64,000 bases of DNA from Rutpela maculata (lineage: Eukaryota > Arthropoda > Insecta > Coleoptera > Cerambycidae): contig OW386290.2 of assembly GCA_936432065.2 (NCBI GenBank), forward strand, positions 132,540,677 to 132,604,676, written 5' to 3'. This document shows, in pieces, positions 1 through 11,589 of the stretch. The position numbers and the translations under genes were made by a program. The notes beneath the pieces are model-generated. The model worked only from the letters and a program-made list of their open reading frames with translations, made no database searches and was not told the origin of the DNA. How positions within the stretch are numbered: position 1 is the first letter of the stretch; each line of letters starts with the position of its first letter.

Positions 1-737
1 ACCCCAACCATCTTCCAAGTGGAAATTTATGGTATAGATCTATGTGCCCAGGAATGTCTAAATAGAGGCACTCGAAGGGCAAAGATCTATATACTTTCAG
101 ATAGTCAGGCAGCATTAAAGGCTCTCAGATCATATACCTTCGAGTCAAAAATTGCCTGGGAATGCAGACAATCCCTGAAGCAACTGCCAAAAAACAACAA
201 GGTTAGCTTGATGTGGGTGCCAGGGCATGAGGGGATAGAAGGCAACGAATTGGCTGATAGCCTGCAAGAAAAGGGGCTGAAGCCCCGTTTTTTGGACCCG
301 AACCGTTCTGTGGCCTATCCAAGGGACACATAACGGAGGAGGTCCTAAAATGGGAAAAGGAACAAAAAGAGTCCTACTGGAGGAACACTCCAAGCCAAAG
401 ACAAACAAAAAGATTTATAACCTATTCAACAAAGAATGCCACAAGGCTTCTCGAACTGGAAAAGTCCAATCTAAGGCTTATCACAGGCCTTCTAACTGGC
501 CATTGCCCCTTGAGATATCATCTCAAGAACATGGGCATGGCAGAAGATGACAAATGCAGATACTGTGAAGCTGCAACTGAAACTGCGGAACATATACTTT
601 GTGAATGCAGGGTGCTAATCCGCATTAGGCTAAAGTACCTAGAACAGGCGAAATTAACGCCTGAAGACATAGGGAAATTAGCTCCCAGGAAAATCGCAAG
701 CTTTGCAAAAAGTCTTGGAATCCTGGGCAACAACTAG
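1..737 (+). pseudogene. LINE remnant: RNase H domain and Cys-rich tail
   Basis: This is the 3' part of a non-LTR retrotransposon ORF2, cut by the left window edge. The first reading frame (stop at 333) is an RNase H fold: FQVEIYG holds the catalytic Glu, ILSDSQAALKAL the next Asp, and WVPGHEGIEGNELAD the last Asp. After a frameshift near 300-335, the second frame continues to the stop at 735-737 with a tail that includes CRYCEAATETAEHILCEC, a Cys/His cluster common at the C-terminus of I, R1 and LOA type LINEs, and ends PEDIGKL...SLGILGNN. About 150 bases of 3' untranslated sequence follow (738-887). The frameshift makes it a dead copy. The clade is not resolved because the reverse transcriptase lies outside the window. 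Confidence 0.85.
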
Positions 738-887
738 ATGCAGGGTAATTCACAAAAGACCTTTTAGGTCGAGGTGTAGAAAGGCCAACCCAGGGCCAAG
801 CGACCCCTTAACAATCTACAATATACAATCCTATAAGATTTCAAGATTTATATAAAAGCCTCAATAAACCAATAAAGACTATAAAGG

Positions 888-1530
888 AGGAGGGTCGATT
901 TGGGCGGTTTTTGCCCCAAATTATTTTTGAATGAAAAAATCAGAAAACATATTTTTAATGTCTACTAACAATAATAAGTCAATTTTACCATCCATCCCCC
1001 CTAGCCCCCCCTCAATCCTGAATATGCCATCACTTGCTAACAGCGTTCTTGGGGAGATATATTGCTTTCAAACTTATATTTGCTTGATAAAATACCACAC
1101 TAACTCACTTTTAACTATAACCGCTCTCATTTATCATTTTTTCTTTTGATGTGATACAGGTTCGGGTTTGGAATCAGCGACCAAAAACCCCAGGATACCC
1201 TGGTCAAGTCTGGTGAGCAAGCTTTGCATTTATATTTCCCGCAAACAAATAAATAGTAAAACCACCTTCTCCAAGAAAGGGTGTAGAAAGGGAAAAAATG
1301 ATAATGAGAGCGGATACAGTTAAAAGGGAGTTAGTGTGGTATTTTATCAAGCAAATATAAGTTTGAAAGCGATATATCTCCCCAAGAACGCTGTTAGCAA
1401 GTGATGGCATGGGGGATCGTCCGTTTAGGGTAAAATCGACTTATTATTGTTAGTAGACATTAAAAAAAATGTTTTCCTATTTTTTCATTAAAAATAATTT
1501 GGGGCAAAAACCGCCCAAATCCACCCTCCT
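888..1530. repeat. Foldback miniature element, 643 bp
   Basis: Near-perfect inverted repeat. The ends AGGAGGGTSGATTTGGGCGG (S = C or G) face each other, and the inner arms (about 1021-1140 and 1290-1410) also pair. No clear target duplication was found. The short reading frames on both strands arise from the repeated arms and are not genes. Confidence 0.85.
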
Positions 1531-1569
1531 TCTTTGCATTTCATTTTTCCATACAATAAAAAAAAACAC

Positions 1570-1789
1570 GTACCTGAAGTTTCGAACGTTCAGTTGAACA
1601 AATTTCATATGAAAAAGAAAAATTAATAAAAACCACCCTTCGATTTAGGTGTAAAAACTTAAGTATTGTAAATATTATAGTCAGCAAATGTGGCAATGAA
1701 GTGTTTACGTCTAAATCGATGTGTGGTTTGTATTAACTTTTCTTTTTCAACTAAAATTCGTTCAAGTGAACATTCGAAACTTCAGGTAC
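1570..1789. repeat. Palindromic miniature element in the intron after exon 4
   Basis: Inverted repeat of about 220 bp with ends GTACCTGAAGTTTCGAAYGT. It ends 21 bases from the exon 4 splice donor of the minus-strand coiled-coil gene, so it sits at the very start of that intron. Confidence 0.75.
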
Positions 1790-1810
1790 ATAAAAAAACC
1801 TAAAAAATAC

Positions 1811-2005
1811 CTTTAATTTATTTATTTCCTCTTCGTAAAGACTCCTATTTTTCATGATATTTTGTTTCACAAATTCGTTAATTTTAATCTTTAAATCGTT
1901 CAGCAAATTCTTTTGCGGCAGGCTCAAATTTTCTTCTAAATTTGAATATTCCAAATCCAAATTTATCAACGGTTCCGATTTCTCTGTTTTTTCTTCGCTA
2001 ACATC
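1811..2005 (-). CDS. Coiled-coil gene exon 4
   Basis: 65 codons beginning DVSEEKTEKSEPL and ending YEEEINKLK, acceptor TGTTTTAG, donor GTATTT, phase 0. It is the last exon of this gene visible in the window. Confidence 0.7.
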
Positions 2006-3759
2006 CTAAAACACAGAAAACATAATGCCCGCTAATTGCAATTTGAGAATTCTTATAAGAACCTTTTCCAGTCCAAGTTCTTGTATGTTTTCCTTGTCAC
2101 TTGGTACTTTATCCGCTTCGTGGCTCTCACTGCTGCACTTATGTTCATTCACCATTTTTGTCGTTTCCTGTAACTGTGTCTGTAGCTGTACTATTTCATC
2201 TTTGAAATAATCAACCTGCCTTAAGAGCTCCTTCCTTTCAGAGACTGACTGATCTAATGATTCACTTAATTGCTGAATAAGATCATTTTTATAAATGATG
2301 GCGCTATTGTATTCCAGCAACTACAAAAAAATATAATTTTTGCAAGATATTTTTCTTGCCTTTTTTCACACCTTCAAAGGGATGAAAAAAGGAATTCACT
2401 TCCAAACGCCCGGTATCGTGGTCATTTTTATCGAAAATAGATGTGACAATGCTTATTTTACTTTTATGGAATTATTAGCCTAAAGTTCAAACCAAAATGT
2501 AACAAACTATTAATTAGGCAAACAAAAAGTAAGCTCTGGAAGGGACACATAAAATAAAATAGTTTCTATTTCTAAAATTCTGTGTTATAACTAGGAATTT
2601 TATAATTCCATGTTATAACTGGGAATTTTACGGCAACATTCTGACTTAAGTATAAGTCCTTAAAATTCCTAGTTATAACACGGAATTTTAGAAACAGAAA
2701 TCATTTTATTCTATGTGTCCCTTCCAGAGCTTCGTAGGTACCTACAAGAAAGCAATTTTGTTATCGTAAACATCTTACCTTACTGTGACACTCTTCTTGA
2801 AGCTGCTTGTACTCAGTTGTAGACACCATGCTGCCAGAATTTGTGTTACTCGATTCCCTAAATGAATCCAGCTCTGATGTCAGGGCTGCGATCGTAGTGT
2901 CTTTAATCGCCAACATCTCCTCAAAATCTTTGATCCTCTTGTCAACATCACTCTCACCCCTCAATAAGGGCAACCCGAAATTACTTCCAAACAAATTCTT
3001 TTCATTTAAACTACTATCACTAGTTCTGAAATTAGTTAAACTCTTATCATCTAATACTACATTTGCAAAAATATCTAAGCTTTCTTCTTTGGAGTTACTC
3101 GAGGAGGCTGATCCCTCGCTAGCTGATTGGAACTGTTCTTTGTTTAAAATCTCTTCTAAAATACTACGCACATTATCATTCACTTCCATGTTTCCGATAT
3201 TAATCCTATCTAAATAGTTTAAACTTATAATACTATTGTCACTGCAGAAACTGGCTTCTAGAGAGCGAGGTCTTTGCTCTTGGGAAATGTGTTGCTCGAG
3301 ATGTTTTTCTTCATCTGACGATTGCAAATCGAACAAAATATTTGAAGGCCTGTTCGAAACTTCTATTTCTTGATAGGAACGATCGTTTTCTACACTAGTA
3401 CTATTAGAGGTTAGATGTTCAGAAATACTCGCATCAGAGTTTTCACCATCTTTCTTGTCTTCAAGAATAGGCGGCGTTATTGACAACGACAAAGAATCAT
3501 CTGTTTCAGCTTGATTTTTCTTTGAATTCTACAACAAATGTTTGTATATTTAGATTTAAATGCAAAAGTACACAGGCTGAATAGAAATAAAAAGTAGTTT
3601 GTCGTTTAAACATACACGGATGTGGGTGAGGTTTCAACTATTAGAATGAATTTGAAGGATTTTAATAATAGTTAAACCATTAAAGAAAGCTAATAAAGCT
3701 AAATATAAACCTACGTTTTCCGAGTCTTCCTCGGCTTTTTTATCGTCAGTCTCCTCCAT
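1811..3759 (-). CDS. Pericentrin/AKAP9-like coiled-coil scaffold protein, 5' part of gene
   Basis: Four exons on the minus strand are all in phase 0: 3715-3759, 2779-3528, 2063-2320 and 1811-2005 (416 codons). The gene then runs off the left edge. The ATG at 3757-3759 has A at -3 and G at +4. Residues 1-200 are acidic and Ser/Asn-rich. From about residue 225 a heptad coiled coil begins (DVDKRIKDFEEMLAIKDTTI) and continues through LLEYNSAIIYKNDLIQQLSE and DEIVQLQTQLQETTKMV. The order matches the N-terminal region of AKAP9/pericentrin family proteins, which tether gamma-tubulin complexes at centrosomes or Golgi (family knowledge). The diagnostic C-terminal PACT domain would lie outside the window. 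Another long coiled-coil protein is possible, so the family call is moderate while the exon structure is well supported. Confidence 0.6.
2063..2320 (-). CDS. Coiled-coil gene exon 3
   Basis: 86 codons, continuous heptads (LIQQLSESLDQSVSERKELL). The acceptor TTTTTTGTAG is strong. The donor GTTCTT is weak and gives a 57-base intron. An alternative donor GTACCA about 45 bases earlier keeps the same phase, so the 3' end of this exon is uncertain. Confidence 0.7.
2531..2732. repeat. Palindromic miniature element in intron 2
   Basis: Inverted repeat of about 200 bp with ends AAGCTCTGGAAGGGACACAT, inside intron 2 (2321-2778) of the coiled-coil gene. The arms also carry an internal repeated TTATAACTAGGAATTTT. 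No coding content. Confidence 0.8.
2779..3528 (-). CDS. Coiled-coil gene exon 2
   Basis: An open 250-codon exon, phase 0 at both ends, with acceptor TTGTAG and donor GTAAGA. It is low-complexity Ser/Glu/Asp-rich, then the first coiled coil, ending EYKQLQEECHSK. Confidence 0.8.
3715..3759 (-). CDS. Coiled-coil gene exon 1 (start codon)
   Basis: Fifteen codons, MEETDDKKAEEDSEN, followed by the donor GTAGGT. Intron 1 is 186 bases and ends TTGTAG before exon 2. Confidence 0.75.
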
Positions 3760-4041
3760 GGTTTTCAAATAAGAACTGTTGTGGCTGCGTAAAACGTTTT
3801 TATAAACAGTTTTTGCATCTAACTCTTTTTTAAGTTTTAATTTAATAACCAGTAAACTTCGTTTTTATTCCACCATCAATGAAAACAAATTAAAAAGATT
3901 AAAAATTCTGCAAAACGCAGACGCATTTCACAGACTACTACTACTACAGGCTATGCGCAGCGCACTCCTACTATTTTAGAAAATCATTTGTATATAGTTT
4001 TCCATTACGTCGCTCGTGCGCTACTTGTACCTGAATCATAC
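3760..4041 (-). promoter_or_regulatory. Presumed 5' untranslated and promoter region of the coiled-coil gene
   Basis: This is the only unique-looking sequence between the start codon and the Mutator-like foldback at 4042. No clear TATA box or initiator stands out. The assignment follows from position alone. Confidence 0.35.
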
Positions 4042-4927
4042 CACGGTCATTAAACCATACGGTTGTCTCAATCAGCAGCTTTAGGGCGAGAGAGACGCGG
4101 GTGGCGGGAAATAGAATGAAAGAGACAGACATATCTGATTTCCGTGTAAAAGACAGAGACGAAAGATGCTTGTGGTGTCTACAGGTGACGTAGGCTGTAG
4201 ACCCTACAGGAATCTCTGTCTCTGTCTTCTGCACGGAAATCAGATATGTCTGTCTCTTTCATTCGATTTCCCGCCCCCCGCGTCTCTCTCGCCAACAAGC
4301 TGCTGATTGATGTAACCTCCGATTAAAGAACTTATATCTAGATACATAATGGCATGAATTTTATGATCCCGAAAGACTCCCATTCTAAGGCACTTCTTCC
4401 CATAAGTTGCTGATTGGCCCATCGGCGTATTCGCGGCCGCTCGTACACGATCGGCTTCAGTTCGATTATCATAATCTCAGTTGACAGTTCGGCCATTAAT
4501 GTCAATAAATGTTTTTCGTGTTCTCCGACCAAAAACTGGTGAAAAAGTAATTTTATTTTAAGTTGTGATTTGCTTAATACCTAAATAATGTTCTCTATTC
4601 ATATTTACACAGTTTAGTGACAATATATTTTGTGCAAATAAATAGTGAGGTGCTGTGCCGTTTGCAGAAAGCAGTTTAGAAAAGAAGAAAATCGATCGTT
4701 CCATAGTCGTAACATGATGAAGTTCAGTTTACAGTTATAAATAAGTAAATAGCAATTAAATTTTAATATCCTTTCAATACATATTTATCTTACTGTTTTA
4801 GTTTACTGTAATATCGTATGCCTACATCACGTTATATAAAGAGCCGGTAATGCAGGAATTGCAATAATTCATTTTAATGAAAATATTTACCATTCTACAC
4901 ATTTTCTACACACACAACGCCACTGTT

Positions 4928-5752
4928 CCCTGCCAAAAATTCCACATAGAAACTTATAAAAAAAAAGTGATGCGGTTTTATCGTTCCTATAAGTTATATT
5001 AGTGTTATACAGACAGGATTTTATCTGTTTTATTAAGTTTTAAATCGGTTATGAAACAGTAATTCCGATTGAGCTATTTGGAATTATCATGTTGCCCTTT
5101 CATGAGTACTTATATGAAATATACATCAACAAATCTACAGTTTAGTGTCTGCAAATGCACCCTTGCCCTTATATCTGTACACATATGGAATTACAGATAC
5201 AACTTTAAAGAGATTCTAAACTTTTCTATAAGTAATATCATAAGAGTTCCAGTCCGTCCTTCCTCCAGTATCTATCGTATGTAACACACCATTTATCAAC
5301 ATGTTTTTATTGTAAATTTCAACATTGTCTTTTTATTAGTATTAATGTGGATATACATGTCAACAGATGTACAGTTTCAATTGTATATTTTACAGATGTA
5401 TTTTTATTGTAAACTTCCATTTTGCTTTTTTATTAGTATTAATTTGGATATGCATGCCGACAAATGTACAGTTTAAATTGCATATTTCAAATAGAAATAC
5501 TAATATTGTGGTAAACACAAAATACTGCAAAGTCCTTATTTCCTCGGGTGTTCTTGTTCTAGCCTAGAAGCAATGAATGAGTTAGCAGTGAAAGAGACTG
5601 CTTTACTTTTAATTTAACAAACACACGTCAGTTCCTTAGGTCACATTAGATTAGATATGAATTAGCGACACGTATACAGCTCCCTCTACTGGAGCCTGGA
5701 GTTAAAGTTGCTGCTGAAATTTCTATCAGTTTCTACCAGAATGGAGCAGCAA
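4928..5752 (+). repeat. End module A of foldback copy I
   Basis: About 825 bp, present inverted at 15756-16579 and 17916-18738. It contains an internal ~98-bp direct duplication (about 5303-5400 and 5401-5500), each with TTTATTAGTATTAAT followed by a GTACAGTTT motif. A 70-residue open frame seen in all three copies is not taken as a gene because the copies are recent duplicates. Confidence 0.8.
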
Positions 5753-8700
5753 ACATTTACTTATACCACATCAATGAGAATTTATGAGAACAGTATCTAA
5801 GGTAAAACGTGCGGCTTTCCGTGGTTAAATGGCAAGTGTTTCTATAAGAAACGAGTTGCATTAGGTTAGGACAGTTTTGACTTGCAATTGAAGATTACTA
5901 ATTATAATGTTTGAATAGGGATTTATGAGATCAGTTTCTATGAGTATTAATGTTTTTTTTTCAGTAATATATTAAATGTGTTTTCATTTGTTTGAATGGG
6001 TAAAAAGAAAGGTCAGTTTTCAACTGCAATTACAAATACAAGTTTAATCACTTTGAATGGGGTTATATGCGATTAATTTCTAAAAGTATTTATGCTGTTT
6101 TCCGAATATAATTGCGTGATGAGGTTTAATCAGTAACAAATTGTTCACTACTTGTTATGATATGGTCGGAAATTCCAAGTACACATTTAGTATTCCTTCA
6201 AAAGGATTGATGAGAGCAGTTTTTACGAGTATCTATTTGTTGTTCCTCTAGAAAATTATATAAGTCTTTACATTTACTTATACTATCTCAATGAGAATTT
6301 ATGAGAACAGTATCTAATGTAAAACGTACGGCTTTCCGTGGTTAAATGGCAAGTGTTTCTATAAAAAACGAGCTGCATTAGGTTAGAACAGTTTTGATTT
6401 GCAATTGAAGATTACAAATTATAATGTTTGAATAGGGATTTATGAGGTCAGTTTCTATGAGTATTAATGTTTTTTTTTTCAGTAATATATTAAATGTGTT
6501 TTCATATGTTTGAATGGGTAAAAAGAAAGGTCAGTTTTCAACTGAAATTACAAATACAAATTTAATCAGTTCGAATGGGATTATATGCGATCAATTTCTA
6601 ACAGTATTTATGCTGTTTTCCGAATATAATTGTGATGAGGTTTGATCAGTAACAAATTGTTCACTACATGTTACGATATGGTCGGAAATTCCAGGTACAT
6701 ATTTAGTATTACTTCGAAAGGATTGTGATAGCAGTTTCTACGAGTATGTATTTGTTGTGCCAATAGTAAATTATATAAGTCTTTATCAGTATGCATTCGG
6801 ATCTAATTTAAATATGAAAATTATATCAGAATAAAGCAACCAAATATTTTAAACAGTATCTATTTGTAAATCCAGACATTTACTTATACTATCTCAATGA
6901 GAATTTAAGAGGGCAGTATCTAATGTAAAACGTGCGGCTTTCTGTGGTTAAATGGCAAGAGTTTCTATAAGAAACGAGCTGCATTAGGTTAGAACGGTTT
7001 TGATTTGCAATTGAAGATTACAAATTATAATGTTTGAATAGGGATTTATGAGATCAGTTTCTATGAATATTAATGTTTTTTTTAGTAATATATTAAATGT
7101 GTTTTCATTTTTTTGAATGGGTAAAAAGAAAGGTCAGTTTTCAACTGCAATTACAAATACAAGTTTAACCACTTCGAATGGGATTATATGCGATCAATTT
7201 CTAACAGTATTTATGCTGTTTTCCGAATATAATTGTGATGAGGTTTGATCAGTAACAAATTGTTCACCACATGTTACGATATGGTTGGAAATTCCAGGTA
7301 CATATTTAGTATTCCTTCGAAAGGATTGATGATAGCAGTTTCTATGAGTATGTATTTGTTGTTCCAATAGAAAATTTGTCTTTATCAGTATGCATTCGGA
7401 TCTACTTTAAATACAAAAATTATATCAGAATGACACAACCAAATATTTTAAACAGTATCCACTTGTAAATCCAAACATTTAAAGATATATTTTAATGAGA
7501 ACCAATCAGAACAGTATCTAATGTAACGCGTGCGGCTTTCCGTGGCTAAATTTTAAAAGTATTTTTAATAAATAGCTTTAACGGATTTGAACAGTTTTAA
7601 TTTGCAATTCCAGATGAATAATTTTAATTGTTAAATAGGGATCTATGAGATCAGTGTCTTTGTGTAATGTTTTTTTTCCAATAAAACCACATTTTTTTGA
7701 AAAAAAAAAAAAAAACGTTACACTGACCTCATAGATCCCTAACAAATAAAACTATTCATCTGGAAATGCAAACGAAAACTGTTCGAATCCGTTAAAGCTT
7801 ATTTATTGCAAATAATTTTAAAATTTAGCCACGGAAAACCGCACACGTTACATTAGATACTGTTCTGATGGATTCTCATTATAATATTATCTTTGAATGT
7901 TTGGATTTACAGGTGGACACTGTTTAAAATATTTGGGGTTTCATTCTGATATGATTTTTGTATTTAAATTAGATCCGAATGCATACTGATAAAGACTTAT
8001 ATAATTTACTGTAGGAACAACAAATAAATACTCGTAGAAACTGCTCTCATCAATCCTCTTTAAGGAATACTAAATATGTACCTGGCATTTCCGACCATAT
8101 CGTAACATGTAGTGAACAATTTGTTACGGATTAAACTTCATCACAATTATATTCGGAAAACAGCATAAATACTGTTAGAAATTGATCGCATATAACCCCA
8201 TTCGAAGTGATTAAACTTGTATTTGTAATTGCAGTTGAAAACTGACCTTCCTTTTTACCCATTCAAACAAATGCAAACACATTTAATATATTACTGAAAA
8301 AAAACATTAATACTCATAGAAACTGATCTCATAAATCCCTATTTAAACATTATAATTTGTAATCTGCAATTGCAAATCAAAACTGTTCTAACCTAATGCA
8401 TCTCGTTTCTTATAGAAACACTTGCCCTTTAACCACGAAAAGCCGCACGTTTTACATTAGATACTGTTCTCATAAATTCTCATTGAGATAGTATAAGTAA
8501 ATGTCTGGATTTACAAATAGATACTGTTTAAAATATTTGGTTGCTTTATTCTGATATAATTTTCATATTTAAATTAGATCCGAATCTTTACTGATAAAGA
8601 CTTATATAATTTACTAGAGGAACAACAAATAGATACTCGTAGAAACTGCTCTCATCAATCCTCTTGAAGGAATACCAAATGTGTACTTGGAATTTCCGAC

Positions 8701-9718
8701 CATATCATAACATGTAGTGAACAATTTGTTACTGATTAAACCTCATCACAATTATATCCGGAAAACAGCATAAATACTTTTAGAAATTGATCGCATATAA
8801 CCCCAATCGAAGTGATTAAACTTGTATTTGTAATTGCAGTTGAAAACTCTTTTTACCCATTCAAACAAATGAAAACACATTTAATATATTACTGAAAAAA
8901 AAATTAATACTCATAGAAACTGATCTCATAAATCCCTATTCAAACATTATAATTTTGAATCTTCAATTGCAAATCAAAACTGTTCTAACCTAATGCAGCT
9001 CGTTTCTTATAGAAACAATTGCCATTTAACCACGGAAAGGCGCACGTTTTACATTAGATACTGTTCTCATAAATTCTCATTGAGATAGTATAAGTAAATG
9101 TGTGGATTTACAAATAGATACTGTTTAAAATAATTGGTTGCTTTATTCTGATATAATTTTCATATTTAAATTAGATCCGAATCTGTACTGATAAAGACTT
9201 ATATAATTTACTATAGGAACAACAAATAGATACTCGTAGAAACTGCTCTCATCAATCCTCTTGAAGGAATACTAAATGTGTACTTGGAATTTCCGACCAT
9301 ATCATAACAAGTAGTTAACAATTTGTTACTGATTAAACCTCATCATAACTATATTCGGAAAACAGCATAAATACTTTTAGAAATCGATCGCATATAACCC
9401 ATTCGAAGCGATTAAACTTGTATTTCTAATTGCAGTTGAAAACTGACCTTTCTTTTTACCCATTCAAACAAATGAACACACATTTAATATATTACTGAAA
9501 AAAAAAACATTAATACTCATAGAAGCTGATCTCATAAATCCCTATTCAAACACTATAATTTGTAATCTTCAATTGCAAATCAAAACTGTTCTAACCTAAT
9601 GCAGCTCGTTTCTTAAAGAAACACTTGTCTTTTAATCACGGAAAGCCGCACGAATTACATTAGATACTGTGCTCATAAATTCTCATTGATGTGGTATAAG
9701 TAAATGTTTGGATTTACA
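5753..9718. repeat. Inverted pair of ~600-bp tandem arrays, copy I
   Basis: The plus arm (5753 to about 7680) has the marker GGGATTTATGAGATCAGTTT at about 5918, 6435, 7041 and (changed) 7638: spacings 517, 606 and 597. The short first unit lacks one internal subunit. The minus arm (about 7700-9718) has the reverse marker at roughly 600-base spacing. Within each unit the core CAGTTTCTATGAGTAT recurs about six times in diverged forms, so the unit looks like a higher-order repeat. Confidence 0.85.
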
Positions 9719-9890
9719 AATGGATATGGCTTGACCCATTTTGCTGGTCAATTCGGATATAAACTGATAACAATTTCAACAACAACTTTACCTAACTCTT
9801 ATAGAAACTTATTGACCATATAGGTTCTCATAGATACTTATTAATTTTTGATAATTTTCAATACGGATTGATGAGATTTTTTTGACAGGG
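9719..9890 (+). repeat. End module B of foldback copy I
   Basis: 172 bp ending TTTTTTTGACAGGG, present inverted at 11409 to about 11590. It carries the same TTTCTATNAG core motif twice. Confidence 0.75.
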
Positions 9891-10047
9891 TTGCCTATGG
9901 GATGTGATGTTCATCTATCCATTTTAATGGACATATAATGTGACTCTGTTAGGAGCAAACAAGGTATATAGTGAAAAGATAGCCTGTTATGTATCTAGAT
10001 ATAAGTTCTTTAATCGGAGGATGTAACCGTATCGTTTATTGACCGTG

Positions 10048-10597
10048 GTGTCGGGGTACCAGACGTTCCATTCCGTGTCTAGTGTATTAAGAAGGGTATG
10101 CCTACTCATTCTTATGACTGCTGAAATAACATAAGTAAATCCGTTGCTGATTCTTAGTCTATAAGCACATGCGCATATCTAAATAACACAGTTTGTACTT
10201 AGTATGTTGTCGTGCGCAAAGAAAATGGGACAAATCTTATAACGTATTTTTGTTAAAATCTAGTTGTGTACATCTAACTTTAATTTTTGTGACATTGTCA
10301 GTTATTTGTCAAAATTCATTACAAGTGTGCAAATAGAGACAGATTTACATTAGAAAAAAATAGTTGCCCTATTTTTTTTTGCTCACGACAGTACGATATC
10401 GAAAATCGAAGGTCACGAAAATTATTTTTTACAAATATCTCATTTCTTATGTGTCGCGTGTCATTTCCCAGCAAATAAAAATTATTGATATTATATAACC
10501 TGGTAGTAATGGGTTACATTAACAGTATTTATTAATGTTATGTTAATATCAAAGATTAGAGAATTAACTTTAATGTCTTCTCCCCGTAGAGATATAT
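10048..10597. other. No gene recognised
   Basis: AT-rich sequence between the Mutator-like right end and the next inverted repeat. No reading frame, RNA gene or repeat recognised. Confidence 0.5.
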
Positions 10598-11108
10598 TAT
10601 GTTGTTTCTTAGGTTTTCACGGGTGCTAAATGAAGTTTTGTTGTCCTTCCGGGTATTTTGCCGCGTAGTTGGTAGGCTCCTGGCGGAGGCACGGTTGTCT
10701 AAACGACGTTTCGACATCTGCCATCTTCATTCCACCAGACCAGAATACTTGAGGAAATCATGTGAAATGTGACGGTTCAGCAAGGCCGCTTGTCGGGTTA
10801 GCTCACATGCCCGCTACGCGTCCCACAGATAGTAGAGGGCCAATAACACGTAGCCAGCCGCGCAGACGCGCTCTAGGCCCCAGCATATACAAGGAACCGC
10901 ACAATATGGACGACATCAGTTCACTCCAAGCAACGAGGAGCAGCAGAAGGCAGCTTTCAGCGAGAACCTGAAGATGGCAGATGTGATTCTGTCGAAACGT
11001 CGTTTAGACAACCGTGCCTCCGACAGGAGCCTATCAACTACGCGGGAAAATACCCGCAAGGACGACAAAACTTCATTCAACACCCGTGAAAACCTAAGAA
11101 ACAACATA
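10598..11108. mobile_element. Inverted-repeat retroelement end (Penelope-like motif)
   Basis: Arms 10598-10730 and 10969-11108 are about 90% identical inverted copies ending TTAGGTTTTCACGGGTG. Each carries GAAGATGGCAGATG followed closely by GTCGAAACGTCG, a motif pair often seen at ends of Penelope-like and other retroelements, and a short hairpin around CGGGAAAATACCCG. The 240-bp core is GC-richer than its surroundings and has no credible gene. The family assignment is tentative. Confidence 0.45.
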
Positions 11109-11408
11109 TATATACATACGAAGTGACGGTGAGAGGTAAATTCTCATATGGTCACATGCTACTATACGTAGGACAAATGTCACTGGCGCATAGCGATTTG
11201 CTTTTTTGCAAGTACCAAGAGCCTCACACTGGGCTATACTCACTGTTAATGAAATAAGATTTGAAGGAAACAACTACTCAGCGGGCAAATACCCCGACCT
11301 GCATTGAATTACACCTTCAAATCGTGATCAGTAACCAACTATCATTTGTCTGTTCCTAACCAGACATAGACCGGTTTCGAACTTATTATGTTTTCCTCAG
11401 TATGCCAA
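11109..11408. other. No gene recognised
   Basis: 300 bases between the inverted repeat and foldback copy II; nothing recognisable. Confidence 0.5.
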
Positions 11409-11589
11409 CCCTGTCAAAAAAATCTCATCAATCCGTATTGAAAATTATCAAAAATTAATAAGTATCTATGAGAACCTATATGGTCAATAAGTTTCTATAA
11501 GAGTTAGGTAAAGTTGCTGTTGAAATTATTATCAGTTTATATCAGAATTGACCAGCAAAACGAGTCAAGCCATATTCATTTGTAAATCC

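Larger units (their letters stand above)
4928..9890. mobile_element. Array-type foldback element, copy I (4.96 kb)
   Basis: The left end is TTCCCTGCCAAAAATTCC; the right end is GAGATTTTTTTGACAGGGTT, so both tips share CCCTGYCAAAAA. Order: end module A (4928-5752), ~600-bp units in one orientation, a centre near 7690, the same units inverted, end module B (9719-9890). It holds no credible coding sequence. The architecture recalls Drosophila FB elements, whose long inverted arms are internally tandem, but sequence kinship is not claimed. Copy II is at 11409-18738. Confidence 0.8.
4317..10019. mobile_element. 5.7-kb TIR element inserted in the Mutator-like foldback
   Basis: The ends are a perfect 33-bp inverted repeat starting CTCCGATTAAAGAACTTATA. 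They are flanked by the 8-bp duplication GATGTAAC (4309-4316 and 10020-10027). Removing the element rejoins the Mutator-like right end exactly. Unique internal sequence is 4350-4927 and 9891-9986, with no recognisable coding region. The rest is the array foldback at 4928-9890. An 8-bp duplication fits hAT-type and some other DDE elements, but the TIR is not a standard hAT end. Confidence 0.75.
4042..10047. mobile_element. Mutator-like foldback element, interrupted
   Basis: The left end at 4042 reads CACGGTCATTAAACCATACG. The right end at 10047 is the reverse complement with few changes. The left 275 bp form a hairpin: a stem repeating GAAAGAGACAGACATATCTG on both sides of a loop near 4170. 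The right arm is split by the element at 4317-10019. Related copies are at 28228-28729 (9-bp target duplication) and 63769-64000. The first copy here lacks a visible outer duplication. It carries no transposase and is non-autonomous. Confidence 0.7.

Noticed and set aside
2807..3217. 136-codon plus-strand open frame opposite the coiled-coil exon
   Set aside because: Shadow of the minus-strand exon 2, which has splice sites and a heptad pattern.
10762..10971. 69-codon open frame in the core of the inverted repeat
   Set aside because: It extends into the inverted arms, has low-complexity Arg/Ser content, and shows no recognisable domain.
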